Origin: Rhizaria sp. SCN 62-66
Taxonomy: Eukaryota > Rhizaria, unplaced
Direction of reading: 5' to 3'
Assembly: GCA_001724265.1 (NCBI GenBank)
Contig: MEDY01000004.1
Location: 270,527-334,526, forward strand
Length of the DNA: 64,000 nucleotides
Position 1 is the first letter of the stretch; the number at the start of each line of letters is the position of its first letter. Shown here piece after piece: positions 12,927 to 22,900 of this stretch. A model generated the notes under the pieces. The model saw nothing but the letters and a program-made list of their open reading frames with translations, did not search any database and was not told where the DNA came from. The translations under genes were made by a program, and so were the position numbers.

Positions 12927-14309
12927 TTAGTTGCGCGGCTTGAGCCCGAGCTTACGGCGGTAGCTGGCCGGCTCGCTAAGCGCGTGGTAGAAAAGCTCGC
13001 CCACGGCGTCCATGTTAGCCTTCTCGCCGCCAAAGCGCTTGTTGGAGGGCGCGTCGCGGTGCACGGTGATGTTGACGGCGTCGAACTCGGGGGACATGAC
13101 CGTGGAGAAGGTCGTCCAGTCGTTGCGGGTCGGCTGCTGGTTCAGCGCGTACAGAACGGAGGATACGTCAATGCTGGCCTGGCCGATGGCGGACATGTTG
13201 TCGTTGATCGCGGCGCGGCGCTTGTCGCGCGGCGCGTCCCAGTGGTCCTCGTTGGTCTCGGCGCGGAACCATGAGCTGTTGCCGCGGCTCGCAAAGCGGT
13301 CGTCGCGCACGGGGGCCGTGGGCTCGATGCTCCACACAGCGTTCTCCTTACCATGCGAGAGGTCCAGCCCGAAGCGGTTGCGCGTCAGCACGGCGCCCTC
13401 GCCGTCGCGCGCGCCGGCCACGATGAGGTACACGGGAGCGGGCAGCACCTGCGTCGAGAGCTTCTCCACGGCCTGCGCGTAGGTCGGGATGTTGAGAAGC
13501 GAGTCGCGGAGGAAGACGCCCGTGGACTCGGCGCCCGAGAGGAAGGCGATAAGGTTGGTGATGATGTGGAACTCCTCGTGCGTCCACCAGTGACGGTTGC
13601 GCTGGTTGACCGACACGGACCAGCCGCCGCGGCGCTGGCCCGTGAGTACGCCGACGTAGCCGGCGTAGAAGACGCCCGTCGCGATGGTCTCGTCGCCGCG
13701 CACCATGTGCACGACCGAGGTGACGTTGGCGAGGCCCGGGATGGGGAAGTCGAGGTTGCGGCCGTGGATGGGCACGGGGCGCGTTGCGTTCGCGCACTCG
13801 CGCGGCGCGTTAGGTTGGGACGACAGCGGCCGGCGGCAGTAGCGCGGGGACGTGGAGGCCGCGACGACTGAGGTGCAGCCCGCGGTGACGTCGTAGAACA
13901 TGTTGAGCAGCACGAGACGGCCCAGGGTCATGCGCTTGGAGTACTTTTCAAAGACGGAGTAGATGCCCTGAATCTCGGCAAAGACCTCCGAGTGCAGGAA
14001 GCGCTCGCCCATGGCCACGAGCGTGGTCTCGAGGGTGTCGATAATCTCCTTGCCATGAGGCAGATCGTACTCAATGAAGTCAAGCACCTTGCCGTAGGAG
14101 TTGTCGAAGCCGTTGTAGTCAAGCACGGCAGTAATTAGCTCGGTCCAGCGATCGCGCGCGGGCAGATTGAAGTCAATCGAAGTGTAGAACGGCTCGGTAG
14201 GGCTGCTCGGGGGGATGACAATGGCGTTGGCAGGAGAAAGAACGCAAAGGAGGCTCGAAAGTGCCAGCAGTGCCGTAGCAGCGCTGAATAGTTGCGAGAG
14301 CAAACGCAT
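12927..14309 (-). CDS. Acid ceramidase / N-acylethanolamine acid amidase-like hydrolase
   Basis: A 460-aa single-exon gene ending in TAA. The ATG at 14309 was chosen because it begins a clean signal peptide (MRLLSQLFSAATALLALSS, cleavage near SPANA). An in-frame TTG ten codons upstream is not needed. The family comprises lysosomal or secreted N-terminal-nucleophile amidases that hydrolyse N-acyl bonds in ceramide or N-acylethanolamines and are activated by autocleavage before a Cys. Here that Cys is residue 145 in TAGCTSVVA, close to the Cys143 position of human acid ceramidase. Other family blocks visible are IHGRNLDF, AGYVGVLTGQ, APVYLIVAGARDGEGAVLTR and NEDHWD. The length is somewhat above the roughly 395 aa of animal enzymes. 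The choice between ceramide and N-acylethanolamine as substrate cannot be made from sequence. It is convergent with the FAIM-like gene and divergent from the 710-aa gene. Confidence 0.9.
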   Translation of the reverse strand: MRLLSQLFSAATALLALSSLLCVLSPANAIVIPPSSPTEPFYTSIDFNLPARDRWTELITAVLDYNGFDNSYGKVLDFIEYDLPHGKEIIDTLETTLVAMGERFLHSEVFAEIQGIYSVFEKYSKRMTLGRLVLLNMFYDVTAGCTSVVAASTSPRYCRRPLSSQPNAPRECANATRPVPIHGRNLDFPIPGLANVTSVVHMVRGDETIATGVFYAGYVGVLTGQRRGGWSVSVNQRNRHWWTHEEFHIITNLIAFLSGAESTGVFLRDSLLNIPTYAQAVEKLSTQVLPAPVYLIVAGARDGEGAVLTRNRFGLDLSHGKENAVWSIEPTAPVRDDRFASRGNSSWFRAETNEDHWDAPRDKRRAAINDNMSAIGQASIDVSSVLYALNQQPTRNDWTTFSTVMSPEFDAVNITVHRDAPSNKRFGGEKANMDAVGELFYHALSEPASYRRKLGLKPRN

Positions 14310-14858
14310 GGTGAAATGCGCCGCTGTAGTAGGAAACAAATCGATAGTCGTAATGGCGGTTGAAACAACAAAGTTGATTTACATGTGAGAGTGATTTGTT
14401 GCAAGTGAGGTGGCGACGAAGGGGGACCGAAGACGTGTGGGAAAGATTTCCTCCAAACTGGATGTCAAAACAACGAATCCCCAAGGTATAAAAAGATGGC
14501 AATACGAAAGAAACGGCAAACTACTCGTGAAGCTATCATCAATCCATTAACACGATGAACTCATCGAAAATATTGACAGATAAGTTAGCTCGTCGTTCTG
14601 TCTCCGTCATCTCTCCCGAAGAAGGAGAAGACGAGAGTAGTGTATTAACAAAACCGGTGACTGTCCTCAGTTCTCACAAAGTGTGTAAATTTCAGTGTGG
14701 GATTATCGCCAAACTGACTGTTGTGTACATATTTGTAATCTATGTGTGCTTTTAACTCCATATTGCAACATTAATTTTCAAAATAGTTTGCATATCTATC
14801 GCAAAGTCCGATCGCTCACCGCCCATCTTTCTATCCGTTGGCTGGCATCACCCCAATC
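14310..14858. other. Divergent intergenic region with TATA-like site and a weak small open frame
   Basis: AT-rich DNA between two divergent genes. A TATAAAAA on the + strand at about 14487 lies some 68 bp before an ATG at 14555. That ATG opens a 66-codon frame (to TAA at 14755) whose last 18 residues are hydrophobic, as in a tail-anchored peptide. Its codon use is AT-rich, unlike every recognised gene here, so I do not call it a gene. The TATA could instead serve the 710-aa gene. Confidence 0.35.
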
Positions 14859-16991
14859 ATGTTAACAGCTCCTTCCATGTCTTCTAGCCGTCTAGAAGCG
14901 ACCCTGGCGCGCGCAAGTACTCTTCTTGCGCGCGCTGCCAACTCTGACTGGCCACTGATTGTTGCTGCGACGGGTGAGTCCGTCGCAACAGTCCCACCTG
15001 GCGCCATCAGCGAGCTCCCCACAGTCCGCGAAGCCACTGCAGAAGAAGTCCGCGTCTACCGCAAGTCTCTCACTGCCACAGCGGCCTTTGCCGAGAGCGC
15101 CGCGATGTCGGCCGTGCGCGCGCTGCCGTCGCCGCCCGCCACCTTCGACGACGCCTTGCTATACCTCGCCACGGCGCTCGTGGTCCCGGGTTTGCCCGCT
15201 CTCGGCGCGCCCCAGGCCCTCTACGGCAAGAATGTCAAGCACAACAACAGCGAGAGCAGCAGCAGCAGCAGCGCGAGTGTTGCCTTGCCCGTAAGCGTGC
15301 CGAGCCCCGCAGAGGTCGAGGTTGCTCTGAGCAACGCCGCCGCGGCTGACGAAGACGTTGACGACGACGATGACAACGACGATGATGATGACGCAAACGA
15401 CAACGATGAAGAGGAGGACGACGAGCACGACCCCGACCTCCACGACGACAGCGAGGAGGCCCGCGCACGCTTCGGCCGCAAGCGCGCGCTGCGCCCGCTG
15501 TTCCGCCTTACGAAGCGCGCGCGCCGGACGTGGGCTGCGCGCGCGCTCGACATGCTGCAGTCGCACCGCTCGCTGGCGCAGTCGGCTGCGGCGCTCGCGC
15601 GCGAGCTGTCAGTGTTGCAGCAGTTTGCGCTCGACGGCGGCGCGCTGCTGGCGGACGCCGCGGCGGAGCCCTCGATCTCCGCGCGTGCGCTGGCGTACTT
15701 CACCGTGGTGCGCGAGCTCGGCCACGCGGGGCTGCGCGAGATGCAGCTGGCCACGCAGGCCGCGCGACCGGACCTGCACGCCGCCGTGCAGGCCGCGGCG
15801 GCGCGGCGCGACGAGGCCGCGGCGGCCGTGGCGGCGCGCGCGGCAGCGCTGGCGGCGCGCGAGGCCGAGATGGGCGCCATGGAGGCCGTACTCGGCGACG
15901 CCGCGCGGCTGCGGCGCGACTGGGACCGCGCGCGCGCCGACGCGGGCAAGAGCGAAGAGGCGGCGGAGGAGCTGCGCGCGGCGTGCGCGGCGCTGCGAGC
16001 TGCTGTGGCGAGGGAGAAGGCACGCCTGGACCGGCTGGGCGAGGCCGCGCGTGGCGCCGAGGCCGAGGCGCGCGGCAAGGAAGCTGCCGAAGCGCGGGAG
16101 CTCTGCGCAAGGCTCCGCGCCAAGCGGGACGAGACCAGGGCTAGGGTTGCTGTTGCACGTGCGAAGCTGAGCCAGAGCAGTAACACTGCTGCTGTTGACA
16201 CGAGCTTGATGTGCGAGGGCGATGTCTCAGTCATCATTCCCATCACGACCGACCGCAATAACGACGAGACCGAGAACAAGAGCGGCGGCGCTGGTGCTGC
16301 AGGGTCGAAGCGGCTGAGTGACGGCGAGAGCTTCGCGGTGAACGGCACGGGCGCCAGCACCGGCGGCAGCGACAGCGTTGTCCGCAGTCTAGGCCTTGAC
16401 GACGTCGACGCGTTCCTAGACTCCGACGCCGAAGACAACGCCAACACAAACGCCAACGTCGGCAAGGCGGGCGCCGCGAACACGAGCGTGGCCGAGGCGG
16501 ACGCGTCGCTGCTGCTCAATGTGAGCGTCAACGAGAGCGTGGATCCCGCGACGGCGGCTGCCGAGGCCGAGGCGCTGGGCGCGGAGGCGAGGCGCGCATG
16601 GGCGGGGCTGGCGCGCGCGCAGGGGCAGGCCGCGGCCGCCGGGGTACGTGAGGCCGCGCTGCGCACGCTGCTGCGCGCCGTCGCTGCCACTGCGGGCTCA
16701 GCTGCGACTGCGAGCGCGACTCTGAGCGCGAGTTCGAGTGAGAGTCAGGAGAGCGCCACCGCTGCTGCGGCGTCGGTAGCAGTGATGTCTGTGCTCGCGC
16801 GCGGGCCGACACTGCGCAGCGCGGTGTTGCGGGAGGTTGCTGCGGCGCGCAGTGTGGCGCTGGCGGCGGGCAGGGCGACTGTGGGTGCGGCTGAGTGGTT
16901 TGATGCAGCTGAGAAGGCAGTTGCAGCCCTGGTTGAGAGTGGTGTCATTTCGACCTCTGGAGACGCACATGACTACTTGCTATCGATTTGA
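14859..16991 (+). CDS. Unrecognised acidic, coiled-coil Ala/Glu/Arg-rich protein
   Basis: About 710 aa, single exon, ending in TGA. In-frame ATGs lie at 14859 and 14877; either could start translation. Features in order: a modestly conserved-looking N-terminus (to about residue 120); a Ser run; an Asp/Glu/Asn tract (about residues 165-200); a basic patch RFGRKRALRPLFRLTKRARR that could be a nuclear localisation signal; a long Ala/Arg/Glu helical region (about residues 250-440) with clear heptad character; a low-complexity Asn/Ser/Gly region; and a helical C-terminus. I recognise no family. The acidic tract, NLS-like patch and coiled coil suggest a nuclear scaffold or chromosome-associated protein, but that is a guess. 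Confidence 0.75.
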   Translation: MLTAPSMSSSRLEATLARASTLLARAANSDWPLIVAATGESVATVPPGAISELPTVREATAEEVRVYRKSLTATAAFAESAAMSAVRALPSPPATFDDALLYLATALVVPGLPALGAPQALYGKNVKHNNSESSSSSSASVALPVSVPSPAEVEVALSNAAAADEDVDDDDDNDDDDDANDNDEEEDDEHDPDLHDDSEEARARFGRKRALRPLFRLTKRARRTWAARALDMLQSHRSLAQSAAALARELSVLQQFALDGGALLADAAAEPSISARALAYFTVVRELGHAGLREMQLATQAARPDLHAAVQAAAARRDEAAAAVAARAAALAAREAEMGAMEAVLGDAARLRRDWDRARADAGKSEEAAEELRAACAALRAAVAREKARLDRLGEAARGAEAEARGKEAAEARELCARLRAKRDETRARVAVARAKLSQSSNTAAVDTSLMCEGDVSVIIPITTDRNNDETENKSGGAGAAGSKRLSDGESFAVNGTGASTGGSDSVVRSLGLDDVDAFLDSDAEDNANTNANVGKAGAANTSVAEADASLLLNVSVNESVDPATAAAEAEALGAEARRAWAGLARAQGQAAAAGVREAALRTLLRAVAATAGSAATASATLSASSSESQESATAAAASVAVMSVLARGPTLRSAVLREVAAARSVALAAGRATVGAAEWFDAAEKAVAALVESGVISTSGDAHDYLLSI
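15348..15440 (+). repeat. GAC/GAT-rich tract encoding poly-Asp/Glu
   Basis: Degenerate GAC, GAT, GAA and AAC codons give an acidic stretch of roughly 30 residues inside the 710-aa protein, immediately before a strongly basic segment. Confidence 0.85.
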
Positions 16992-17520
16992 AAACTCAGT
17001 ATAATGTGAATCTATGTTTATCTTATTGTTTGAGACCGGTATATTTGCTAGATGGAGTGGTTCTGTGCTGAAAATAACCTGAAGATGATGCATTCGGTTG
17101 TTTTGCTCTTGCGCGTGGCACAGGAGAGAGCTTCGGTTGATTGTGGTTGGAGCGACAAAAAGGTGGAGAGAGGGTCATATTATCGTTAACTAGGGATATC
17201 GTTTCTTAATATAGAGTTTAATTTTCATCAAATGAATGAAAATCATATTTTAATTATCATATTCGATCTCCAAACCAACGATCCAGACCTGCTTTTCAAT
17301 CCTTGGTTGGCTGACTCAAGTTGAGATTCAGTTCATCCAACTGCGTTCTGCGAGCAACTCACGCTCGTTAGTTCGCAATGCCACACGGCTCAGGAATATT
17401 TCCCTATGTACTCTTACATCATGCTTGTGAGAAACGCATTGAAACCCTCACCAACCTTCTCAATATCCTTTCCCCTGTTGCTCTGCCCGCTTAACACGTT
17501 CACTCTTCCAAGAAATACAG
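16992..17520. other. AT-rich intergenic region, no gene seen
   Basis: About 530 bp between two same-strand genes. It is AT-rich and has no open frame of note. The last 60 bp before the TSG101 ATG are pyrimidine-rich and end in ATACAG, so a 5' UTR intron acceptor there is possible but unproven. Confidence 0.5.
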
Positions 17521-17806
17521 ATGAGCGCTCCTGGCGGTGGCTACAACCACGGCTACCCGCCCGCGGCCGGCTATGGCGTGCCTCCCTCTGGCCCTCCTTC
17601 TGGTCTATACGGCTACGACGCCCTCGGCCCGCCGCCCGGCCGCGGCAACAACTGGTCCGGCTACTCCTACGGCCCTCCCTCCGGGCCCCCCATGGACGGC
17701 CCGCAGCAGCCCTACTACGCGCCAGCGTATCCCCCGCCGCCCTCACAGGGCTACCCGTCCCCGCAGCAGTACGGCGGCGCCCCGCAAACCAGCTCCAGTA
17801 GCAGCT

Positions 17807-17837
<31 letters not shown>

Positions 17838-19500
17838 CGGCGGCGGCGGCAGCAGCGCGCCAGAGCACGCGCTGTCACCACAGGCCGAGCGCTTGAATCT
17901 CGCGCACGTGGCGCTGACGTCGAGCGGCCAGCGCTACAACAGTCCCGACAAGCTTGCGCACGACCTCGCGGACCTGCTGAGCCCCGGCTCGGGCTACTAG
18001 CTCGTGACGCGCGCCGTTGTGCTGCCGCTCGACCAGTACGGCGTGGGCGGCACCCACGCGCCCACAGTCATGGTCGGGCTCGCCACCGTCTGCCCCGGAC
18101 GCGCCGGCGTCACGCCCACGCCGCTGGGGATCTATTTCCCGCCCGGCTACCCCGCGCAGGCGCCCTACGTTGTGGTCGAGCCGCTGCCGCGCCAGCGCCT
18201 GGCGTGCAACAACGCTATTGCACCTGCCACGGGCGCCGTAAACCTCAGGTACCTGCAGCAGTGGGACGCGCGCAACAGCACGCTCAGCGAGCTCGTCACC
18301 TTCGTGTCCTCGCTCTTCTACTCAGCCTCGGGCGTCGAGGGCGACAACACTGGCGGCGGCAACGGCGGCGACTGGGGCCGCGGTGAGGCGGCGGCGGGCG
18401 CGGGGGTCACCAGCCGCAACAGCGCCGTCCGGCAGCCTCCCGCCGTCTCCGCGGCCCCGCTGCGCCCCGGCACTGCGGGCACCGGCACCGGCGGCACCGG
18501 CATCGGCGGCGGCGGCGGCGGCGTGGAGTCGGAGGACGAGCAATTGGCAGTCGCGCTGTCGCGTTCGCTCGCCGACGTGAGCCTCTACTCGTCCGTCTCG
18601 AACCTCTCCACCCACTCCAGCGCCAAGTACGCCGTCCCCGCCTCCAGCTCGGGCTCGAACGCTGGCGCTGGGTCGGGCGCTGGTTCGGGCCGAGGCATGT
18701 TTGCCACTGCGTCCGACGTCGCCATCCCGGGCCCCGCACCGCTCTCCACCCGCAGCGGCAACCTCGGCACCACTGGCGCGGGCGCGGGCGCCAAGCTAAG
18801 CGCGGAGGACGAGGCCGAGCGCGCGGGGCTGGAGCAGATTGTCGCCGTCAAGGCCGAGACTGCGCTCAACGCACACGCGCGCGCCGCCACGGCCGAGGCG
18901 CAGGACCTGGCCGCCGCGGGCCGCGCGCTCGCCGCCGTCGCCGCCGCCGCCACGGCCGCTGCGCGGGCCCGCGAGGACGCCGCGGGCGCGCTGGCGTCCG
19001 CGCAGGCCGGCGCCGACGCGCAGGTGCGCGAGCTGCGGGCCTGGGTCGCTGCGCACGAGCAGGCCCTCGCCAGCTCCAACACCACTGCCAGCGCCAATGC
19101 AGCAGGCGCCAAATCTGCCGCGGGCGGGCCGGACGTGAACGCGAGCGTGGCGTGGGGCGACCCGATTGCGGCGGCGCTGGCAGGTGCGGTGTGCGACGAC
19201 ATGGCCGCCGAGGACGCGCTGACTGCGCTCGACGAGCTGCTTGAGGACGAGTGCGTCGACGTCACCGAGTACCTCAAGGAGGTGCGCAAAGTGGCCAAGC
19301 AGCAGTTCCTTGCACGGGCCGCGCAGGGCCGCGTGGCGCAGGTGCAGCGCGAGGCGCTGGCCACGCAGGCGCGCGTGCGCGAACAGATGCGCGCGCAGCA
19401 GCTGGGAGGCCCGGGCGGACAGGGCGGACAGCTGCAGGGGCTGGGGCAGGGGCAGCAGGCTGGGGCGATGCCGGGGCAGGGGCAGTACCAGATGCGGTGA
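17521..19500 (+). CDS. TSG101: ESCRT-I subunit TSG101/Vps23 (one in-frame UAG)
   Basis: 659 residues if the TAG at 17998 (codon 160) is read as sense; ends in TGA. TSG101 is the ubiquitin- and PTAP-binding subunit of ESCRT-I, acting in endosomal sorting and cytokinesis. Order: a Pro/Gly/Tyr-rich N-terminus (1-90), 15 consecutive Ser, then the UEV domain (about 120-265), identified by LGIYFPPGYPAQAPYVVVEP, NLRYLQQW and SELVTFVSSLFY, and lacking the E2 catalytic Cys as expected. A Gly/Ala/Ser linker follows, then a coiled coil (about 430-530). The C-terminal steadiness box (about 560-605) contains AAEDALTALDEL and VTEYLKEVRKVAKQQFLARA, closely resembling the animal box. In animals the Pro-rich segment follows the UEV; here a Pro-rich segment precedes it. 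Stopping at the TAG would cut the UEV after its first helix, and the next in-frame ATG falls mid-domain. Confidence 0.88.
17791..17835 (+). repeat. AGC/TCC tract encoding 15 Ser
   Basis: Fifteen consecutive Ser codons, mostly AGC, are followed by a Gly run. They lie between the Pro/Gly/Tyr-rich N-terminus and the UEV domain of TSG101. A similar AGC run encoding Ser occurs in the FAIM-like gene at about 6805-6831. Confidence 0.9.
17998..18000 (+). other. In-frame UAG inside the TSG101 UEV domain
   Basis: The codon falls between Gly-Ser-Gly-Tyr and Leu-Val-Thr-Arg, near the start of the first UEV beta-strand. The helix before it and the strands after it both belong to one UEV fold, so the protein makes sense only if translation continues. 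The aligned position in other TSG101 proteins is variable and does not identify the amino acid. Confidence 0.88.
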
Positions 19501-19951
19501 AGGAGTGATGCGCGTGGAGATATATCAATGACAACGCAGGGCCAGAGATATGGCTTGATCATGATGGCACGATCATTATATCGTGAGCCCTTTCAATAGA
19601 CTATGACTTTTCGCTTCGAAGCTCTTGTAGAAATTGTAAACTATCACACTTTTCTTCGTTTTTTCGACGATAAGCTTACTCCAGCTTCCGATCTGGATCA
19701 CTGAAGACGATATACTCGACTAGTATTTTGCTCGAACTTCTACTAGTGACCATGGAACATCGAAAAGCGAGGTGAGAAACGGCTCTAAATCATCAACAGT
19801 TGTGGCATGTAGAATCCGTTGTTGGGAAAATCATTGAACTATGAAGTGATTCCTAAATCAAATACCATAAAAATTATTCTTGCAAACGCTCTACTTGTGT
19901 ACCTCTTTCTGTAGACCTCGTTAAAGCTCTGTTGTCTGACACTTCGCAAAC
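19501..19951. other. AT-rich intergenic region, no gene seen
   Basis: About 450 bp holding the 3' flank of TSG101 and the 5' flank of the 2290-aa gene. I see no open frame, RNA gene or repeat. Confidence 0.5.
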
Positions 19952-22900
19952 ATGAGCCAGGCGAACGTGGATCCGTCGCCGATGGCGCCAAGCATGTCGC
20001 TTTACGAGCCCCGTGCGCGGACTCTTGCTCCACCCACGCTTGATGTAACGAAGTCCTCCGCGATGTCCTTTCATGGCCCCGAGCTGCCTCCCAACTCGTT
20101 GCCTTTCCTCCCTGCTGTTACACCTCGCTCTTCTCGAGTCCTCTCCACCTCATCTGCCTCTGCCGCTGCCGCTGCAACTACAAGCACTCCACGTGGTTTT
20201 AGTCTTAGTGCACGGGGCACGCTTGCTCCCGCTGGTGCGGGTGTGGTTGGCGCTCAAAACCGCGGAACGTCCCTCACCCGCACGCTCACTCGCACCCAAG
20301 GCGTGGCTGGCCGCACACTGCGCGACTGTTTCCCGAACATGCCCTTCAGTCCCGAACTCGACACCCCACTGCGCCCCGCCGACCTCGCCGCGACTCTCCC
20401 GCTTGTTCTCACTACCGGAAGTGGGCTTGGCGCGAAGACGGCTACATTTGCGCTCTCCAGTGCGCCACACGCACTTGCTGTCGAGCCCTCCCCGTTTCCC
20501 CTTCCCTCTGCGCCTCTGACCGCGACGGCGACGCAGACACGGCACGACAACGCGACTGCGCTGCGCCTCGCCACACAGTACGCCTCAGCGCGGGACCAGC
20601 TTGCCTCCAGCACGATGAACAGCGCGTTCGGTCTCCTCGGCGGCGGCGGCAGCGGCGGCGATGCGAGCGTGTCCAGCGTCGGCCGCAGCGCGATCCACGC
20701 GCGCCTCGCCACCGCCGTGGCCGCCGCGGAGGGCAGCGACCCGTACAGCGCGCCCATCGTGGCCAGCGTGCTGGGCCTACCCACGCCAGCCGCCATCGCA
20801 CAGCTCCCGCTGCCGTTTCCGCCCCCGCGCCTCGTCTTCGTGCCCGCCGACGCGCTTAACAACAGCGGCGGCAGTGCGAAAAGCTGCGCGAATGCGCACA
20901 GTGCGGGCCTGAGCGCGGCCGCTTGCGCCGGGCTTGTGCAGGGCGCGGGCGGCGTTGCGGGCCACTGGGAGTGGCGCCAAGCGCATCCGCTCTACCGCAC
21001 CGCGACCGCCGTGCACTCGTCCGCGCCTGGCCAGCTGCTCGCCGCGGTCGGCGTGACGCCCCTTGTGCACTGGTTTGCGCGCGTGCACCTGTCGGCCGTG
21101 CAGGGCGCGCTGTGGCGCGAGGACGCCCCGCTGCCCGCGACCGACACGGACGCGCTGCTCGCGCTGCTCACCCTCAGCCCGCACGCCGCCGCCGCCGCAG
21201 CGGCCAACGGGGCTCAGTCAGAGTCTGGGTCTTTTGCCGCGGCCGACAGTGTGAGCGCCGAGGCCGACGCGGTCGTGGAGAAGCTGTGCCAGGTCGCGTT
21301 TGAGTCGCTGTCCTCGGTCCTCGCCGCGCGCGCCACGGGTCCTGCGGTCGGCGCGTTCGCTGCGTTCCTCTGGCGCACGTGGAGCGCGGTGCTCGCCCGC
21401 CGCGCGGATCGCCGCGTCGCGCACGCCGTGGCCGTCGCCGCCGCGCAACTGTCCGCGCAGTCCGAGGCGCTACTCGCCGACGCGCGCGCGGACGCCGCGG
21501 AGCTGCGCGTGAGGTGCGCCGCGCTCGACGTTGCCGTGCGCGTGGGCGACGCGCGGTCCGCGGCGCAGCGCGGCTCGCTCGCGCTAATGCACAAGGTCGA
21601 CGCGGCGAGTGCGGCGGACCACGCGCGCATGCAGCTGCGGCAGGCCGCTGCCGTGCGCACCGCCGAGGCCGACACCACGACGGCGCGCGCGGCGGCCGCG
21701 ACGGCGGGGCAGCGCGCCGAGGCGCTCGCAGCCAAGGCCGCAGCGCTCGAAGCCGAGCTGGGCCGCGTGCGCGCGGCGCGCGACGGACTGGCGCGGCGGC
21801 TTGTTGCGTGGCGGCGCGCCGTGCACGCGTACGTGCAGTCCCCCGCGGGGCTGTCGCCGGGCATCCTGCGCGTGCTGGCCGTGGCGCCAACCCACCAGCC
21901 CGCGGGCGCGGGCGACGCGGTCGTGCTCGACGGCGCTGCGGCCGGAATCGCCGGCGGGCTGCCGGGCGGCGCGCTCACCGCGGGTGGGCCCGCTGTGGAC
22001 GGCAAGATCACCGTCACGATCAGTCCGCGCAAGGCGCAGCCGTCGTCGGCCTTGATGGGCGCCGCGACGGCGATGGGCATGACAAGCGCAAACAGCACGA
22101 ATGCAGCCTTTAGCGTGAGCGGACTGTTGCCTTACAGCGCGAGCAATTCCCAGAACTCTGGTAGCTTATCGGCTTCTGCGCGCGCCCCGCTGCCGTCGCC
22201 GTCTCACGCGCTGGCCCAAGGCGCTGCTGCGGCGACGCTGGCCGCTGCCACAGCACCCGGTGCGCCCCTCGCCCCGGCGCTGGCGCGACTCTCCGCGCGC
22301 GAACTGGCCGCAGCGGTGCCATCCCTGTACGAAGTGCTGCGCGGCGAGTGGGATGAGGAAGCTATAATTGGGGACGGCTTCGGTGTCTACAATACTGACA
22401 AGGCCACGCAGACCGTTGCGGCACCACAAGACCCTGGTGCGCTATGGGGACAGCTTAACTTTGGCGACGCCGATAGTGATAACAACAACAGCAACACGGA
22501 TTTCTGGGGGCAGCAGCAGGCGCCGGCGGCGGGTGCGAAGGCCGGCTCGCTACTCCTGCAGAGCCCTGTGACCGTGTTTGGGGACATCGAGGACGACGAC
22601 CGGCGCGTGCTGTCATCGCGCGACGCGAGCGCCCGCGCCGTGGCGTCCGTCACCGCAGCAGGCTCCGCGGTTGCGAACCGCGCCCGCGGCAGCGGTGTGG
22701 CGCGTCCTCCGAGCGGACATGACAATCACCGGCCTAACAGCAGGCAACGGCTCAGCCGAACCAGCACTGCCACTGGTCCCCCCACGACTTCGGCCTCGAG
22801 CTCGAACGGCATTCCTAACAGCAACAGTAACCCGAGCAAGCCTACGTCGCGCTCCGGCGCGCGCAACGGTGCCACGTCGTCTCCCACCCCCGGGCCTGGC

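Noticed and set aside
15221-16690. 489-codon antisense open frame over the 710-aa gene
   Set aside because: Ala/Ser-rich shadow of the coiled-coil coding sequence; no motif, and it starts within a repeat.
17521-18000. Reading the 159-codon frame before the TAG as a complete small gene
   Set aside because: It would end inside a UEV domain whose remaining strands follow in the same frame.
17998-18000. Programmed stop-codon readthrough, selenocysteine or pyrrolysine insertion as the explanation for the TAGs
   Set aside because: Six sites in four unrelated genes share no 3' context; selenocysteine uses UGA; pyrrolysine is not known in eukaryotic nuclear genes; and TAG is never the terminal stop. 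Reassignment is simpler.
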